Source: Bacteroidota bacterium | GTDB lineage: Bacteria > Bacteroidota > Bacteroidia > NS11-12g > UBA955 | Direction of reading: 5' to 3' | Length of the DNA stretch: 64,000 nucleotides | Assembly: GCA_016787485.1 (NCBI GenBank) | Contig: JAEUUL010000009.1 | Span: 1-64,000 of the forward strand | Part shown: positions 1-9,031 of the stretch, piece after piece | Layout of the letters: every line of letters begins with the position of its first letter | Numbering within the stretch: the stretch's first letter is position 1 | Notes under the pieces: model-generated | Database searches by the model: none | Told to the model about the DNA's origin: nothing | What the model saw: the letters and a program-made list of their open reading frames with translations, nothing else | Made by a program: the position numbers and the translations under genes

Positions 1-436
1 TTTGTGCAGTTGATGAAGGCAATTCAGACAGTGTCTTGTGCGCGTTTACCAAGGGTACTCCACCGGTAAACTGCCACATATAATCGCAAAATGACTGATT
101 TGTTTCCACTATTTCTAAAAACGCCTGTGCATTTTTTATTGCGCCGTTGATTTTCATCTTGTTCCGCACGATTCCTTCATTCTGCAACAAATTCAATACA
201 TCTTTTTCACCCATCCCCGCCATTTTTTCAGGCGAAAAATCATGGAATGCCTTTCTGAAATTTTCTCTTTTCTTAAGGATAATATGCCAGCTTAATCCGG
301 CCTGAAATGTTTCAAGAATTAAAAATTCAAACATGCGCAAATCATCATAAACCGGCACACCCCATTCTGTATCATGATAGGATATATACAATTCGTCCTT
401 CAGGCACCAGCCACAGCGGTTTTTTTCCTTACTCAT
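1..436 (-). CDS. tag: DNA-3-methyladenine glycosylase I (3' end cut by window edge)
   Basis: Removes 3-methyladenine from alkylated DNA as the first step of base excision repair in the cytoplasm. Read on the minus strand from 436, the protein begins MSKEKNRCGWC and continues with YHDTEWGVP, the hallmark zinc-binding and active-site region of the Tag family; EFLILETFQAGLSW follows. About 145 of the usual ~190 residues are visible; the C-terminus, with the remaining zinc ligands, lies outside the window. Its ATG overlaps the yicC stop (ATGA, 433-436), so it is probably translated from the yicC message. Family assignment is firm. Confidence 0.93.
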   Translation of the reverse strand, partial: MSKEKNRCGWCLKDELYISYHDTEWGVPVYDDLRMFEFLILETFQAGLSWHIILKKRENFRKAFHDFSPEKMAGMGEKDVLNLLQNEGIVRNKMKINGAIKNAQAFLEIVETNQSFCDYMWQFTGGVPLVNAHKTLSELPSSTAQ

Positions 437-1299
437 ACCAGATTCAGCACCTGTTCTTTGATTTGCTCCAGCTTTTCTTTCATGAGCACCACCGCCTGTT
501 GCATGGCAAAATGGTTGCTTTTTACACCCAGCGTATTCATTTCCCTCCCCATTTCCTGGGCAATAAAATTGAGTTTGCGACCCAGAGGTTCTTTTTCAAG
601 GCACTGATTGAAATAATCCAGATGCTGGGAAAGCCGGGCTTTCTCTTCTGCAATATCCCATTTTTCAAGATACAGCAGCAGTTCCTGCTCAAACCGGGTG
701 GCATCGGCGGTATTCTCTTTCACATGCTCTGCCAGATTGTTGTAAATCCTCTCCCGCAATCCGCTGCGGCGGTTCTCCTCTTCCGCCTCCACTTTACCCA
801 ACTGCTGTCTGATTTCTTCTGCAGCTTCTGCCAGCTTCAGTCTCAGTGCTTCCCCTTCCTGACAGCGGAATTGAACCAGATGATCCGCAGCCTGCATGGC
901 CATGTCCCTGATGAATTTGCGGAGGTTGTCATCTACCCGTTTATCCGGACTGCCGATGATGTCGGGCATACGAATGATCTCGCGAAAACCGTCTTTAAAT
1001 TCCAGGCCGAGGCTTGAACTCAGTTCATTCAGCTTGTTCAGATAGGCCCTGGCCAGGGGTTCGTTCACCGATATTTCTTCGGTGGATTGATTGGCCCGGC
1101 CAAAATCCACATTGAAGATACAGGTAACCGTGCCGCGTTCCAGCTTGTCTGCCAGCAACCTGCGCAGTTCAGGATCCAGTTCATACAGGTATCTGGGAAG
1201 CCGCAAATCGGCCTCGAAATAGCGGCCGTTCAGACTTCTGATTTCTACCGTTACAGCCACACCCTGGCTTTCACCCTCGGCGCGGCCATAGCCGGTCAT
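433..1299 (-). CDS. yicC: YicC family endoribonuclease
   Basis: YicC-like proteins are RNases that cleave structured RNA; E. coli YicC is linked to sRNA turnover. The 288-residue protein begins MTGYGRAEG, the conserved family N-terminus, followed by EIRSLNGRYFE and ending with the DUF1732-type region (LNFIAQEMGREMNTLGVKS). Upstream in-frame codons exist to 1371, but the family start and conservation place the ATG at 1297-1299. It overlaps tag by four bases downstream and is divergent from the M28 peptidase. A TATTTTCG sequence about 32 nt upstream resembles the -7 box with one mismatch. Confidence 0.93.
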   Translation of the reverse strand: MTGYGRAEGESQGVAVTVEIRSLNGRYFEADLRLPRYLYELDPELRRLLADKLERGTVTCIFNVDFGRANQSTEEISVNEPLARAYLNKLNELSSSLGLEFKDGFREIIRMPDIIGSPDKRVDDNLRKFIRDMAMQAADHLVQFRCQEGEALRLKLAEAAEEIRQQLGKVEAEEENRRSGLRERIYNNLAEHVKENTADATRFEQELLLYLEKWDIAEEKARLSQHLDYFNQCLEKEPLGRKLNFIAQEMGREMNTLGVKSNHFAMQQAVVLMKEKLEQIKEQVLNLV

Positions 1300-1382
1300 G
1301 CTTTGAATTCGTGTTGTGCTTGCCAAAGCAGCGAAAATAGCGACAATTTCAGATTGCGAAACCTGCCACACAAGGTTATTCC

Positions 1383-1390
1383 TAAATTTG
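1383..1390 (+). promoter_or_regulatory. -7 box TAAATTTG for the M28 gene
   Basis: Exact match to the Bacteroidota -7 consensus TAnnTTTG. Only seven bases separate it from the ATG at 1398, which predicts a leaderless or nearly leaderless mRNA. No good -33 TTG is at the usual spacing. Confidence 0.6.
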
Positions 1391-1397
1391 CAGTTGG

Positions 1398-2396
1398 ATG
1401 AAGCATTTTATACAGGCTGTATCTGGCATATTAATCCCCCTGATTGCACTGGCCACTGGCTGCACTGGCTGCACCGGAAGCAATGTTGCAGACAGCATTC
1501 CTGCTGAAGAAAAACTGGTAAAAGTGAAAGGGCCGGGTTTTTCACAGGATTCTGCCTTCAACCTCATACAAAAACAGCTGTCATTCGGATTCCGGGTACC
1601 CGGCACCAAAGAGCATAAAAACTGCGCCGACTGGCTGTATGCCGAATTGAAAAAATACTGCGATACCGTCTATTACCAAAAAGGAAACGCCACCACCTAC
1701 GACAAAAAAACCATTCCGGTGTACAACCTCATCGGTTCTTTCCGGCCCGGACATGCGCAGCGCGCTATGCTGGCCTCGCACTGGGACAGCCGGCCCTGGG
1801 GCGATGCTGACACCAAAGACACGGACAAACCCATACCGGCAGCCAACGATGGTGCCAGCGGTGTGGCCGTATTGCTCGAGCTGGCGCGCAATCTAAAGGG
1901 CAACAAGCCGCCCATCGGGGTTGACATTGTGTTTTTCGATGCGGAAGACTATGGTAAAAGCGAAGTGGAAAACAGTTTTTGCCTGGGAAGTCAATATTGG
2001 GCAAAAAACCTGCACAAACCCGGATACAGGGCACAATTTGGCGTGCTGCTGGACATGGTTGGCGGCAACAATGCAAAATTCATGTGGGAAGGGCATAGTG
2101 ACCGCACGGCGAACTGGGTGCTGGTGCACACCTGGGGTATTGCTCAGGAACTGGGTTTTCGAAACTACTTTGTAAGCCAGCGCACCGGAGAAATCATAGA
2201 CGACCACCGGTATGTGAATGAAGCCACCGGCATTCCCATGATAGACATCATCCAGCACGACCCCAGCGGCCGGTTTGCACCGTACTGGCATACCCATGCA
2301 GACAACATGGATGCGGTAGACAAAAACACGCTGTATGCCGTAGGGCATACCATTACTGCACTGGTCTTCAATCCCCCGCTGAATCTGATACAATGA
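1398..2396 (+). CDS. M28-fold glutaminyl-peptide cyclotransferase-like lipoprotein
   Basis: Probable periplasmic glutaminyl cyclase, converting N-terminal glutamine exposed after signal-peptide cleavage to pyroglutamate. The 332-residue protein has an N-terminal hydrophobic segment ending ALATGC (Cys22, borderline lipobox). The catalytic part shows HWDSRPWGDAD, ANDGASGVAVLLELAR, VDIVFFDAEDYG, LLDMVGG and YWHTHADNMD. These match the zinc ligands and layout I recall for the animal-type cyclase of Porphyromonas gingivalis more closely than M28 aminopeptidases. The gene overlaps bshB1 by four bases (ATGA). An aminopeptidase role is the alternative; the SRPWGD and FFDAEDYG signatures favour the cyclase. 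Confidence 0.82.
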   Translation: MKHFIQAVSGILIPLIALATGCTGCTGSNVADSIPAEEKLVKVKGPGFSQDSAFNLIQKQLSFGFRVPGTKEHKNCADWLYAELKKYCDTVYYQKGNATTYDKKTIPVYNLIGSFRPGHAQRAMLASHWDSRPWGDADTKDTDKPIPAANDGASGVAVLLELARNLKGNKPPIGVDIVFFDAEDYGKSEVENSFCLGSQYWAKNLHKPGYRAQFGVLLDMVGGNNAKFMWEGHSDRTANWVLVHTWGIAQELGFRNYFVSQRTGEIIDDHRYVNEATGIPMIDIIQHDPSGRFAPYWHTHADNMDAVDKNTLYAVGHTITALVFNPPLNLIQ

Positions 2397-3109
2397 AAAC
2401 CCATATACTGGCCATAGGCGCACACCCCGACGATGTGGAACTGGCAGCAGGCGGCACGCTGTTGCGGCATATTGCCCTGGGGCATAGTGTTGCCATTGCA
2501 GACCTCACCCGGGGCGAACTGGGCACCCGTGGCTCGGCAGAACTGCGCGATGCAGAGGCTGCAGAGAGTGCGCGTATCATGGGTGTGAAATACCGCGAAA
2601 ACCTGGGTTTGAAAGATGGCTTTTTTGAGCAGGATGAAGCTTCATTGTTGCGTCTTATCACCGTCATCCGCAAGTATCAACCCGAGATTGTGCTTGCCAA
2701 CAGCATTTCAGACCGCCACCCGGACCACGGAAGGGGAGCATCTTTTGCTGCCCGGGCCTGTTTTCTGGCCGGGCTTGTCAAAATTGAAACCCTGTGGGAA
2801 GGCATTCCCCAGGCTCCACACAGGCCGAAAGCAGTTTACCACTACATACAGGACCGCGCCCTGAAACCCGATCTGGTAGTGGATATCAGCCCCTGGTTTG
2901 AAAAGAAAATGGAAGCCATTATGGCTTTTGGCAGTCAGTTTTACAGCGAAGGGGACGAGGGGCCCCAAACCCCTATTTCTTCCAAATCATTCCTGGAGTT
3001 TCTGGAAAGCCGGGCAAGGGATTTCGGCAGATACATCCATGCTGAATACGGCGAAGGATTCACCGTGGAAAGACCAGCAGGGGTGGATGATTTGCTGGAT
3101 CTGAGGTAA
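2393..3109 (+). CDS. bshB1: Bacillithiol biosynthesis deacetylase BshB1
   Basis: Zn-dependent LmbE-family deacetylase that hydrolyses GlcNAc-malate to GlcN-malate in bacillithiol synthesis. The 238-residue protein has the zinc-binding AHPDDVELAAGG near the N-terminus, then LTRGELGTRGS and AAESARIMGV, and a second metal/active-site patch at ISDRHPDHGRGASF. These features separate BshB1 from generic LmbE enzymes. The start overlaps the upstream cyclase stop (ATGA), implying co-translation; no metabolic link between the two is known to me. No terminator is evident before the convergent gene at 3131. Confidence 0.93.
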   Translation: MKTHILAIGAHPDDVELAAGGTLLRHIALGHSVAIADLTRGELGTRGSAELRDAEAAESARIMGVKYRENLGLKDGFFEQDEASLLRLITVIRKYQPEIVLANSISDRHPDHGRGASFAARACFLAGLVKIETLWEGIPQAPHRPKAVYHYIQDRALKPDLVVDISPWFEKKMEAIMAFGSQFYSEGDEGPQTPISSKSFLEFLESRARDFGRYIHAEYGEGFTVERPAGVDDLLDLR

Positions 3110-3130
3110 TATTCTTTTATTCCGCGTTTG

Positions 3131-6100
3131 CTAGCGCAACACATGCAATGTGCCTTTATACTCATTTTTACGGCCCCGCATGGTATAAACCCTGACATAG
3201 TAAGCATATACACCCGGTAATATGTGCGGTTCGGGCCTCCATGGACCTTTGCCCCGATACACTTTCTCGCCCCATTTGTTGTACACCTGTATTTCATCCA
3301 GCACTCCATTTACCACTACCGGCATAAATTCCTTATTGATGCCTGCTGGTACTACACCTGTAGGTATCCAAACTTTCAAATCACCCCACACATAAAAGCG
3401 TTTAACAATACTGTCCACACAGCCTGTGCTGTTCCAAACCGAAAGCCGGATGAAATAAGTGCCACTGTCTTTATAGGTAGTAACAGGTGAGTTTACATTC
3501 GTGCGCACCCCGTTTCCCAGATTCCAGTCATACCGGTTGCCGCCTGCACTCTGATTGTTGAACTGAACCTGAGGAATATGAATATCTGCTACCGGCGGAC
3601 TCCATGTAAAATCTGCCACCGGGTTTGGGGATACAGTTATTTTCCGGCTTGCCTGTAAACAATCTGCACTATCTGAAAAGGTTCGCAATTCAGCGACCCA
3701 ATCACCTGTCCTGTTATATGTATGCACAAATTGGGCATTACTGCCTTTGGCAATATTCTTTTTTGAATATATACTGCCGTCTCCTGTTTTAAATATCCAA
3801 TCAGTTTTTTTGCGGGACACAGGGCTGCTCACTTCAAATGTCCATGGACTGCATACGATGGTGTCTTTCCATGCGGGCATTGCACGCATATCTGGTGAAA
3901 TGCGAACCCACACACTGTCAGTTATCGCAGTACAACCATCTGTAATCTGTGCATGCAGCCAGTGGCTGCTGTCTGCGGTATATTTTCCGCCAAATCCATT
4001 CAGGACTATTCCGGGCGCAATAAACACAGATTTGAGTTTTTGCTGTATGCCACCTTTCAGTTGCCACCCGGGCATAACCGTTGCCGGGCCACAGTCAGGT
4101 ACAGGTGAAACCAACTTTGCAAGAAGCGGTGCGGATACTTGTAAATGAAATCTTGTTGTGTCCGGTGCGCTACACCCATCGCTGAACCATAAAGAATACA
4201 TGCCGGACTTTACCGGTTTCAGTATAAACTCAAACTTGCCATCGACAGTAAAAACGCTGTCAGTTCCTGTGTCATCCTGCAAATAAACCATAGCGGCAGT
4301 AGCCGTGGAAACTGAACCTCGCAGGGTATCCATCACAGCACAAAATGTATCCTTTTGTTCAAGAATCATCCTGCTTCCGTTGCCAAATTCAGGAGCAAGT
4401 ATGGTGTCGATATAACCACAGGCATTCTCCAGCCGGATGAGCATATCTGCTGTGGAATTCAACGTCAGTTGACTTTGCCATTTCCTGCCTCTTCCGCTAT
4501 CCAGCAAGTTGCCATTTTGCCGTATACTCCAAACATAGCGCGAGGTATCTCCTCCGTTTCCTGTAAATAGCCAGGTCTGTTTTTTTCTCCAGCAAAGTGG
4601 TTTGGATATGTCTACCCCCCCCAATTGCAGCGGGCTGCTTTGCCGCACCGTAAACCGCAATGTATCTGGCAAGGAGCATCCGTCTTCCACTGTAGCCATA
4701 ATTTGGGTAAGAGAATCCGTTAGAGTGAATGGGAACACTCCCGCTTTTCCATTCACATACACTTTCACCGGCTGTGCTTTGTATCCACCCACACTGCCCG
4801 TAGCAAAACTGTAACTGCTTCCTGCACATATCAACGTATCCGGGCGGGCCGGAATGCGCAACCGCTGTCTTACAAAAATGATTCTGTAACTGCTGTCTGC
4901 AGGTACGCTGCAACCATCACTCAGAATGGCTGTAAGGCCAAAGCTGCTTTTCATCTGATACGGCAGGGTGATGGGTTTATTGTCTGCCCAAAACCGGAAT
5001 ACCCGGTTTGTGCTGTCGCCTCCGCTGGCTTTCAGGGCAGGATTCAGAACCGACCCGTAACAAACAGTGTCAGGCCATTGAATATGACTTTTCAGGCTGT
5101 CTTTTACCTTGAAAGTCATTTGCTTAAACACCTCATTGCAACCCGCTTTGTTCAAACGGTATTTCAATATGCTGTTGTTTGCCGGATAGGCTTTGATGCT
5201 GCGACATGTATCGCAGGGCAATTTAAAACCAATTGGCACCCATCGGTGAGTGATACTGTAATCCATATTGCTGTACACAAACGGAACTCCGCTGCAGAGC
5301 AAAGTATCCTTAGGCATATATACCTGTATATCAGGGTACACATACACTTGTCTTATCGCAGTATCCCAGGCAAAGCTGTCTGTACAACCTTCATGTTTGT
5401 AAAGAAACAGAGCCATGATATTGTGCCAGCCTGTGTCTTTGGGGGTATAGGTAAGTTTGTTGCCTGTATCTGTTTTATTGCCATTTATATACCACTGTGT
5501 GGCCAGCGACGGATTCCAGAAATGTTCTGCATTGAGGGTAACTGTTGCATTGCGACATAGCCGCAGCACCTCCCCAGCCTCGGGTACTTTGTCGTTGTGG
5601 GTTATCGCAAGCCGCGTTTTTTCATTGCGGTCGAAATTCTCCGGCAACAGACCAAAACTGGTACCTCCGTCCATGGCATCTATCCGTTCAAGAGTGTCGT
5701 AGCTGTAATATCCGTCTGTTTTAAAACGGGATACAAGATAAAAGGCATTGAACGGTTTGCTGCAGGTAACGCGCACAAGGGTGTCCTTGGTGCGGTGAAA
5801 CGTGTAATACGCATTGTTGCCCATAGCAACAGGCAGCTTTACTGGTTTGCCATTAACCCAAACTGTGTCTGTGCCACGGGCAAACAAATGGAGGCCAGTG
5901 GCGGTGTCCATATTGTATTTGCTTTCATGGATGATAATTTTAGGAAATGTGTCAAGCAATTTTAATGCTGGTATACCGGCCCTTCCGGAAATATGAAAAC
6001 CCTGTGGTAAATTTAAATAGGTCGTTGTCCAGGTATACCAGGCATAAATGGGTTTATCTGCCCACACCCGCAGTGGTCGGTTGATAGTATCGGTAATGAA

Positions 6101-7129
6101 AGTATCTTTGGTAACAGATATTTTCTTTCCTTTTACATACACATTGTTCGGCGCCTTGGCCCAGATGCAGATTTGGTTATGACTGTAATTGCGTTTTGTA
6201 AATGGAAAAAAATACTCCATGCCTCCCGATGATGAAGAATACACATTGCTACTCATGCCAAAAGTTGTGTTTCTTGACATGTAATTATCCCAATAATATT
6301 GGCGCCATGTGAATAAAGCATACCTATCATCGTATGAAAGCATGAATGGAACACAATTTTCACTTAGTATTTTACTTCCATTCGGAAGACTGGCAAAAAT
6401 ATTAGACGTTGAAGTTGATTGAGGGACGTGTAATGAATCCGGGAAAATATAAAAACAAAATGTTTGACCTCTTTTTAGAGAAATATTGTAAGGCTTCCCG
6501 TATCGGATACTTGAATACTTATAATTACCTGGATTTACCGAATTGAATTTTGGGTAAATTGTAAGTTTAACTTCCTTGTCCAACGCCCGTATAAAATATG
6601 GTCTGAGAAAATCATATTGAATGTCAATTGAAGTGTTAAAAACATAACTAGTTAATATTTCAGATCGCTTAATAATTTCATATTTACGTAACCAACCATC
6701 AATATTTTCAAACAATGGATCATAAGACCGATATAAGACAGTCAATGGTCTCGAGGAAACCACACAAAAATTCCGGTTGATTGCTTTTTCAAATGAATTG
6801 ACATCCAAACAAACCATAGTGTCTTCCAACGATACTTCTTTGATTATCCTTGCTTTGACTGAAATGGTTTGATTAAAAGATTTAAAATCGGTTAGTAAAA
6901 TAGTTTGATCCTGGTCAGAATATGCTTTAATTCGATAACCCTTAATATACGTCTTCACATTCCTACCTGATGCATAAACAGTTCTGAATGTATCATATTG
7001 CTTTTTACCAAACCGGTACTTTTCTAGTTCGGAGAAACTATATAAAGGATAATAATAAGTACTTTGCGCCTTTACCAGATTTAACGCAAAAAGAAAAAAC
7101 AAAATGATAAATACCCAACGTAGCCTCAT
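3131..7129 (-). CDS. Large secreted protein with PKD domain and T9SS type B sorting domain
   Basis: A 1332-residue cell-surface or secreted protein. It opens with a signal peptide (IILFFLFALNLVKAQ). Residues about 200-450 resemble the IgGFc-binding-type N-terminal domains of Bacteroidota surface proteins (weak call). Several Ig-like repeats with Cys and DGCS motifs follow, then a PKD domain near residues 1165-1245 (FNNQSAGGNRYDWNLGNG). The last ~85 residues are a type B (gliding-motility-associated) sorting domain, with VYNKWGEKVYRGKGPW and GVYAYYVRV. It overlaps the upstream gene by four bases, so both probably form one transcript. The 5' quarter of the gene is clearly AT-richer than the rest. 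Function is unknown; adhesion is a guess. Confidence 0.85.
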   Translation of the reverse strand: MRLRWVFIILFFLFALNLVKAQSTYYYPLYSFSELEKYRFGKKQYDTFRTVYASGRNVKTYIKGYRIKAYSDQDQTILLTDFKSFNQTISVKARIIKEVSLEDTMVCLDVNSFEKAINRNFCVVSSRPLTVLYRSYDPLFENIDGWLRKYEIIKRSEILTSYVFNTSIDIQYDFLRPYFIRALDKEVKLTIYPKFNSVNPGNYKYSSIRYGKPYNISLKRGQTFCFYIFPDSLHVPQSTSTSNIFASLPNGSKILSENCVPFMLSYDDRYALFTWRQYYWDNYMSRNTTFGMSSNVYSSSSGGMEYFFPFTKRNYSHNQICIWAKAPNNVYVKGKKISVTKDTFITDTINRPLRVWADKPIYAWYTWTTTYLNLPQGFHISGRAGIPALKLLDTFPKIIIHESKYNMDTATGLHLFARGTDTVWVNGKPVKLPVAMGNNAYYTFHRTKDTLVRVTCSKPFNAFYLVSRFKTDGYYSYDTLERIDAMDGGTSFGLLPENFDRNEKTRLAITHNDKVPEAGEVLRLCRNATVTLNAEHFWNPSLATQWYINGNKTDTGNKLTYTPKDTGWHNIMALFLYKHEGCTDSFAWDTAIRQVYVYPDIQVYMPKDTLLCSGVPFVYSNMDYSITHRWVPIGFKLPCDTCRSIKAYPANNSILKYRLNKAGCNEVFKQMTFKVKDSLKSHIQWPDTVCYGSVLNPALKASGGDSTNRVFRFWADNKPITLPYQMKSSFGLTAILSDGCSVPADSSYRIIFVRQRLRIPARPDTLICAGSSYSFATGSVGGYKAQPVKVYVNGKAGVFPFTLTDSLTQIMATVEDGCSLPDTLRFTVRQSSPLQLGGVDISKPLCWRKKQTWLFTGNGGDTSRYVWSIRQNGNLLDSGRGRKWQSQLTLNSTADMLIRLENACGYIDTILAPEFGNGSRMILEQKDTFCAVMDTLRGSVSTATAAMVYLQDDTGTDSVFTVDGKFEFILKPVKSGMYSLWFSDGCSAPDTTRFHLQVSAPLLAKLVSPVPDCGPATVMPGWQLKGGIQQKLKSVFIAPGIVLNGFGGKYTADSSHWLHAQITDGCTAITDSVWVRISPDMRAMPAWKDTIVCSPWTFEVSSPVSRKKTDWIFKTGDGSIYSKKNIAKGSNAQFVHTYNRTGDWVAELRTFSDSADCLQASRKITVSPNPVADFTWSPPVADIHIPQVQFNNQSAGGNRYDWNLGNGVRTNVNSPVTTYKDSGTYFIRLSVWNSTGCVDSIVKRFYVWGDLKVWIPTGVVPAGINKEFMPVVVNGVLDEIQVYNKWGEKVYRGKGPWRPEPHILPGVYAYYVRVYTMRGRKNEYKGTLHVLR

Positions 7130-8709
7130 GGCTCAGGGAAGTTGTCGCAGTCCAACTCAGTCAAATTAAATTGATTTTCAACAATGGTACTTATATCATT
7201 TCCTGATGATGATCCTAAATTGAGAACAGGAAATACAACTTCTTGGGGTGGTTCAATCTCATCCAGTACAAAGTCACTATAGTCAACATACATGCAGTTA
7301 CTGGCATTCTCATTGGTTACAAACCATGTTTTATGGCATTCCGTTGATCCAGGCCATACAAAAGGTGTATTTGCATCAAAAGTCAATGTCACGAATTCAC
7401 TTTCTGATTCTAAATCCTCAACTGTGTTCTTAGCAGTATAAATAGGTTGATAAATTGTTGTAATATTACAACCTATATAACTGGTATAATTAAATGGACC
7501 GTTTCCTGGAAAGCTCTGCTCAGTCAAATACAGCGTTTCGTTACTAAAAACCAACCCCGTTGCCGTGATTTCCACACGCGCTGACCATATCATTTCACTG
7601 AACATTGTGTCAAAAGGCACAGTATTAAATTGTACATCAATTAGCTTTCCGGTAATCAAAACATTGGTGCTGTCAATTCTAAGAATTGACTGTACAAATG
7701 GAATATGTGTATTAATCTGTCCCTGATTTGTGGTAGTCGGACTCGGTGATTCAAATCGAACAGTATAAATATAAGTACCATTATAAAGATTAAGACAGGC
7801 CAGTACCGGTGCGCCAGACTCACGTTCATTCACCGCTGCCAAAAGATTGTCGCCACAAATTTCTATTGCTCCACCTGTAAATGAGTTTTCTGATAACCCA
7901 ATATTCTGAGGAATAGTCCAAGACACAAACCCAGTTGCAATTGATACATTTGATATTGTAAATTCCAGCTTCACCACGTAAGATCTTGATATATTTTTTG
8001 TGGATGTACACGTATCAGATGCTGTAGCAATAATATATCCATAAATCACACCTGCAGAATCTCTCATAACGATATCATTTATACAGTCCACATAATTACT
8101 CGCCGACGGATTAAGGCCTGACAATGAGAGTGTTTTATAGCCTGCATTTGCACCAGTGTTTCGGTAAATTATCCGAATAGTACTTTTTCTCGATCCGCTA
8201 ATCCAGTCAACGTTGTTTGTTTCTGTACCAACTAGTACAACACGTTTATCAGAACCGATTGTAAAGAAATCCATATCCAGTGGTATACCATTCCATGTGT
8301 ACTTCTTGGCATATTGCAGTGTAAAACTTGTATTGTATTTAAGCAGAAAAGGGTATGGCACGGTCGAACCCACCTCAATCATATACCCGCATATGTAGTA
8401 GGCCGTATCAGCATACTTCACACAGGTAGAATACAAATGATAACCTTGTGCTTCTATTCTCAGCTTGGTTTGTGCATTGTATCCTTTGTCTATTTCAACC
8501 ACCTTTAGTTTAGAAACCTGTCCTAAAATAGGGTTGTTGCTCGTTTCCAACACAGAAGATACCCCGACATATCTTTCATCCAGGGTATTGGCACACAGTG
8601 AATAATCTTTGGTCACCTCCGGGTCGTTCGCACCGTTGTTTTCTTCCAGGCGCATATCCACCTGAGCAAAGGATATAAGCGGCCAAATTGTACACCCCGT
8701 GAGCAACAT
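7126..8709 (-). CDS. Secreted protein of unknown function
   Basis: I do not recognise this 527-residue protein. The chosen ATG at 8707-8709 gives MLLTGCTIWPLISFAQ, a short signal peptide; a longer reading frame extends to 8784 and would add a basic stretch, so the start is uncertain. The body looks beta-rich, with many Thr/Ser/Asn residues and recurring short hydrophobic strands (KVVLVGTETNN, LLKYNTSFTLQYAKKYTW), as in propeller-like surface proteins. There is no sorting domain, yet it overlaps the T9SS-exported protein downstream (ATGA), which suggests a partner role. Base composition is markedly AT-rich compared with the housekeeping neighbours. Confidence 0.7.
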   Translation of the reverse strand: MLLTGCTIWPLISFAQVDMRLEENNGANDPEVTKDYSLCANTLDERYVGVSSVLETSNNPILGQVSKLKVVEIDKGYNAQTKLRIEAQGYHLYSTCVKYADTAYYICGYMIEVGSTVPYPFLLKYNTSFTLQYAKKYTWNGIPLDMDFFTIGSDKRVVLVGTETNNVDWISGSRKSTIRIIYRNTGANAGYKTLSLSGLNPSASNYVDCINDIVMRDSAGVIYGYIIATASDTCTSTKNISRSYVVKLEFTISNVSIATGFVSWTIPQNIGLSENSFTGGAIEICGDNLLAAVNERESGAPVLACLNLYNGTYIYTVRFESPSPTTTNQGQINTHIPFVQSILRIDSTNVLITGKLIDVQFNTVPFDTMFSEMIWSARVEITATGLVFSNETLYLTEQSFPGNGPFNYTSYIGCNITTIYQPIYTAKNTVEDLESESEFVTLTFDANTPFVWPGSTECHKTWFVTNENASNCMYVDYSDFVLDEIEPPQEVVFPVLNLGSSSGNDISTIVENQFNLTELDCDNFPEP

Positions 8710-8908
8710 AAATCGTAAAAAGCCTTTTTTACAATCTGCAATACGCGCGACTACCCCCCCGCAAAAACCGTGCCTCAACAACACTGGAATGGGGGATTTT
8801 GTAAGAATGAATAAGTGTTTTCATAAGTTTGTTGTTTTTGGTAAAGCAAGTATAGGAAAACAATGTTGGATAAACTAAATTTTAATGTGAAAATTTAAAA
8901 ATATGACA

Positions 8909-8954
8909 TTGTATTGCCACATTACAGTGCCTGTTTATTAAGTAGGCAATACAA
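8909..8954. promoter_or_regulatory. 10-bp perfect inverted repeat, possible operator
   Basis: TTGTATTGCC at 8909-8918 is repeated in inverted orientation as GGCAATACAA at 8945-8954, with 26 bases between. It lies in the 322-base gap between two divergent genes, about 30 bases upstream of the -7 box at 8986. A dimeric regulator site or a hairpin are both possible; nothing else is seen in this gap. Confidence 0.4.
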
Positions 8955-8985
8955 ATAGTTGCTACCCATGATTGCCCATAATTAT

Positions 8986-8993
8986 TACTTTTG
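8986..8993 (+). promoter_or_regulatory. -7 box TACTTTTG for the vWA-like gene
   Basis: Matches TAnnTTTG. It makes an ATG at 8972 impossible as a start and leaves ATG 9002 (8 nt away) or ATG 9032 as candidates. Confidence 0.5.
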
Positions 8994-9031
8994 AAATATT
9001 GATGTCCTGTTCTGAAAATCCTGTTCCTACT

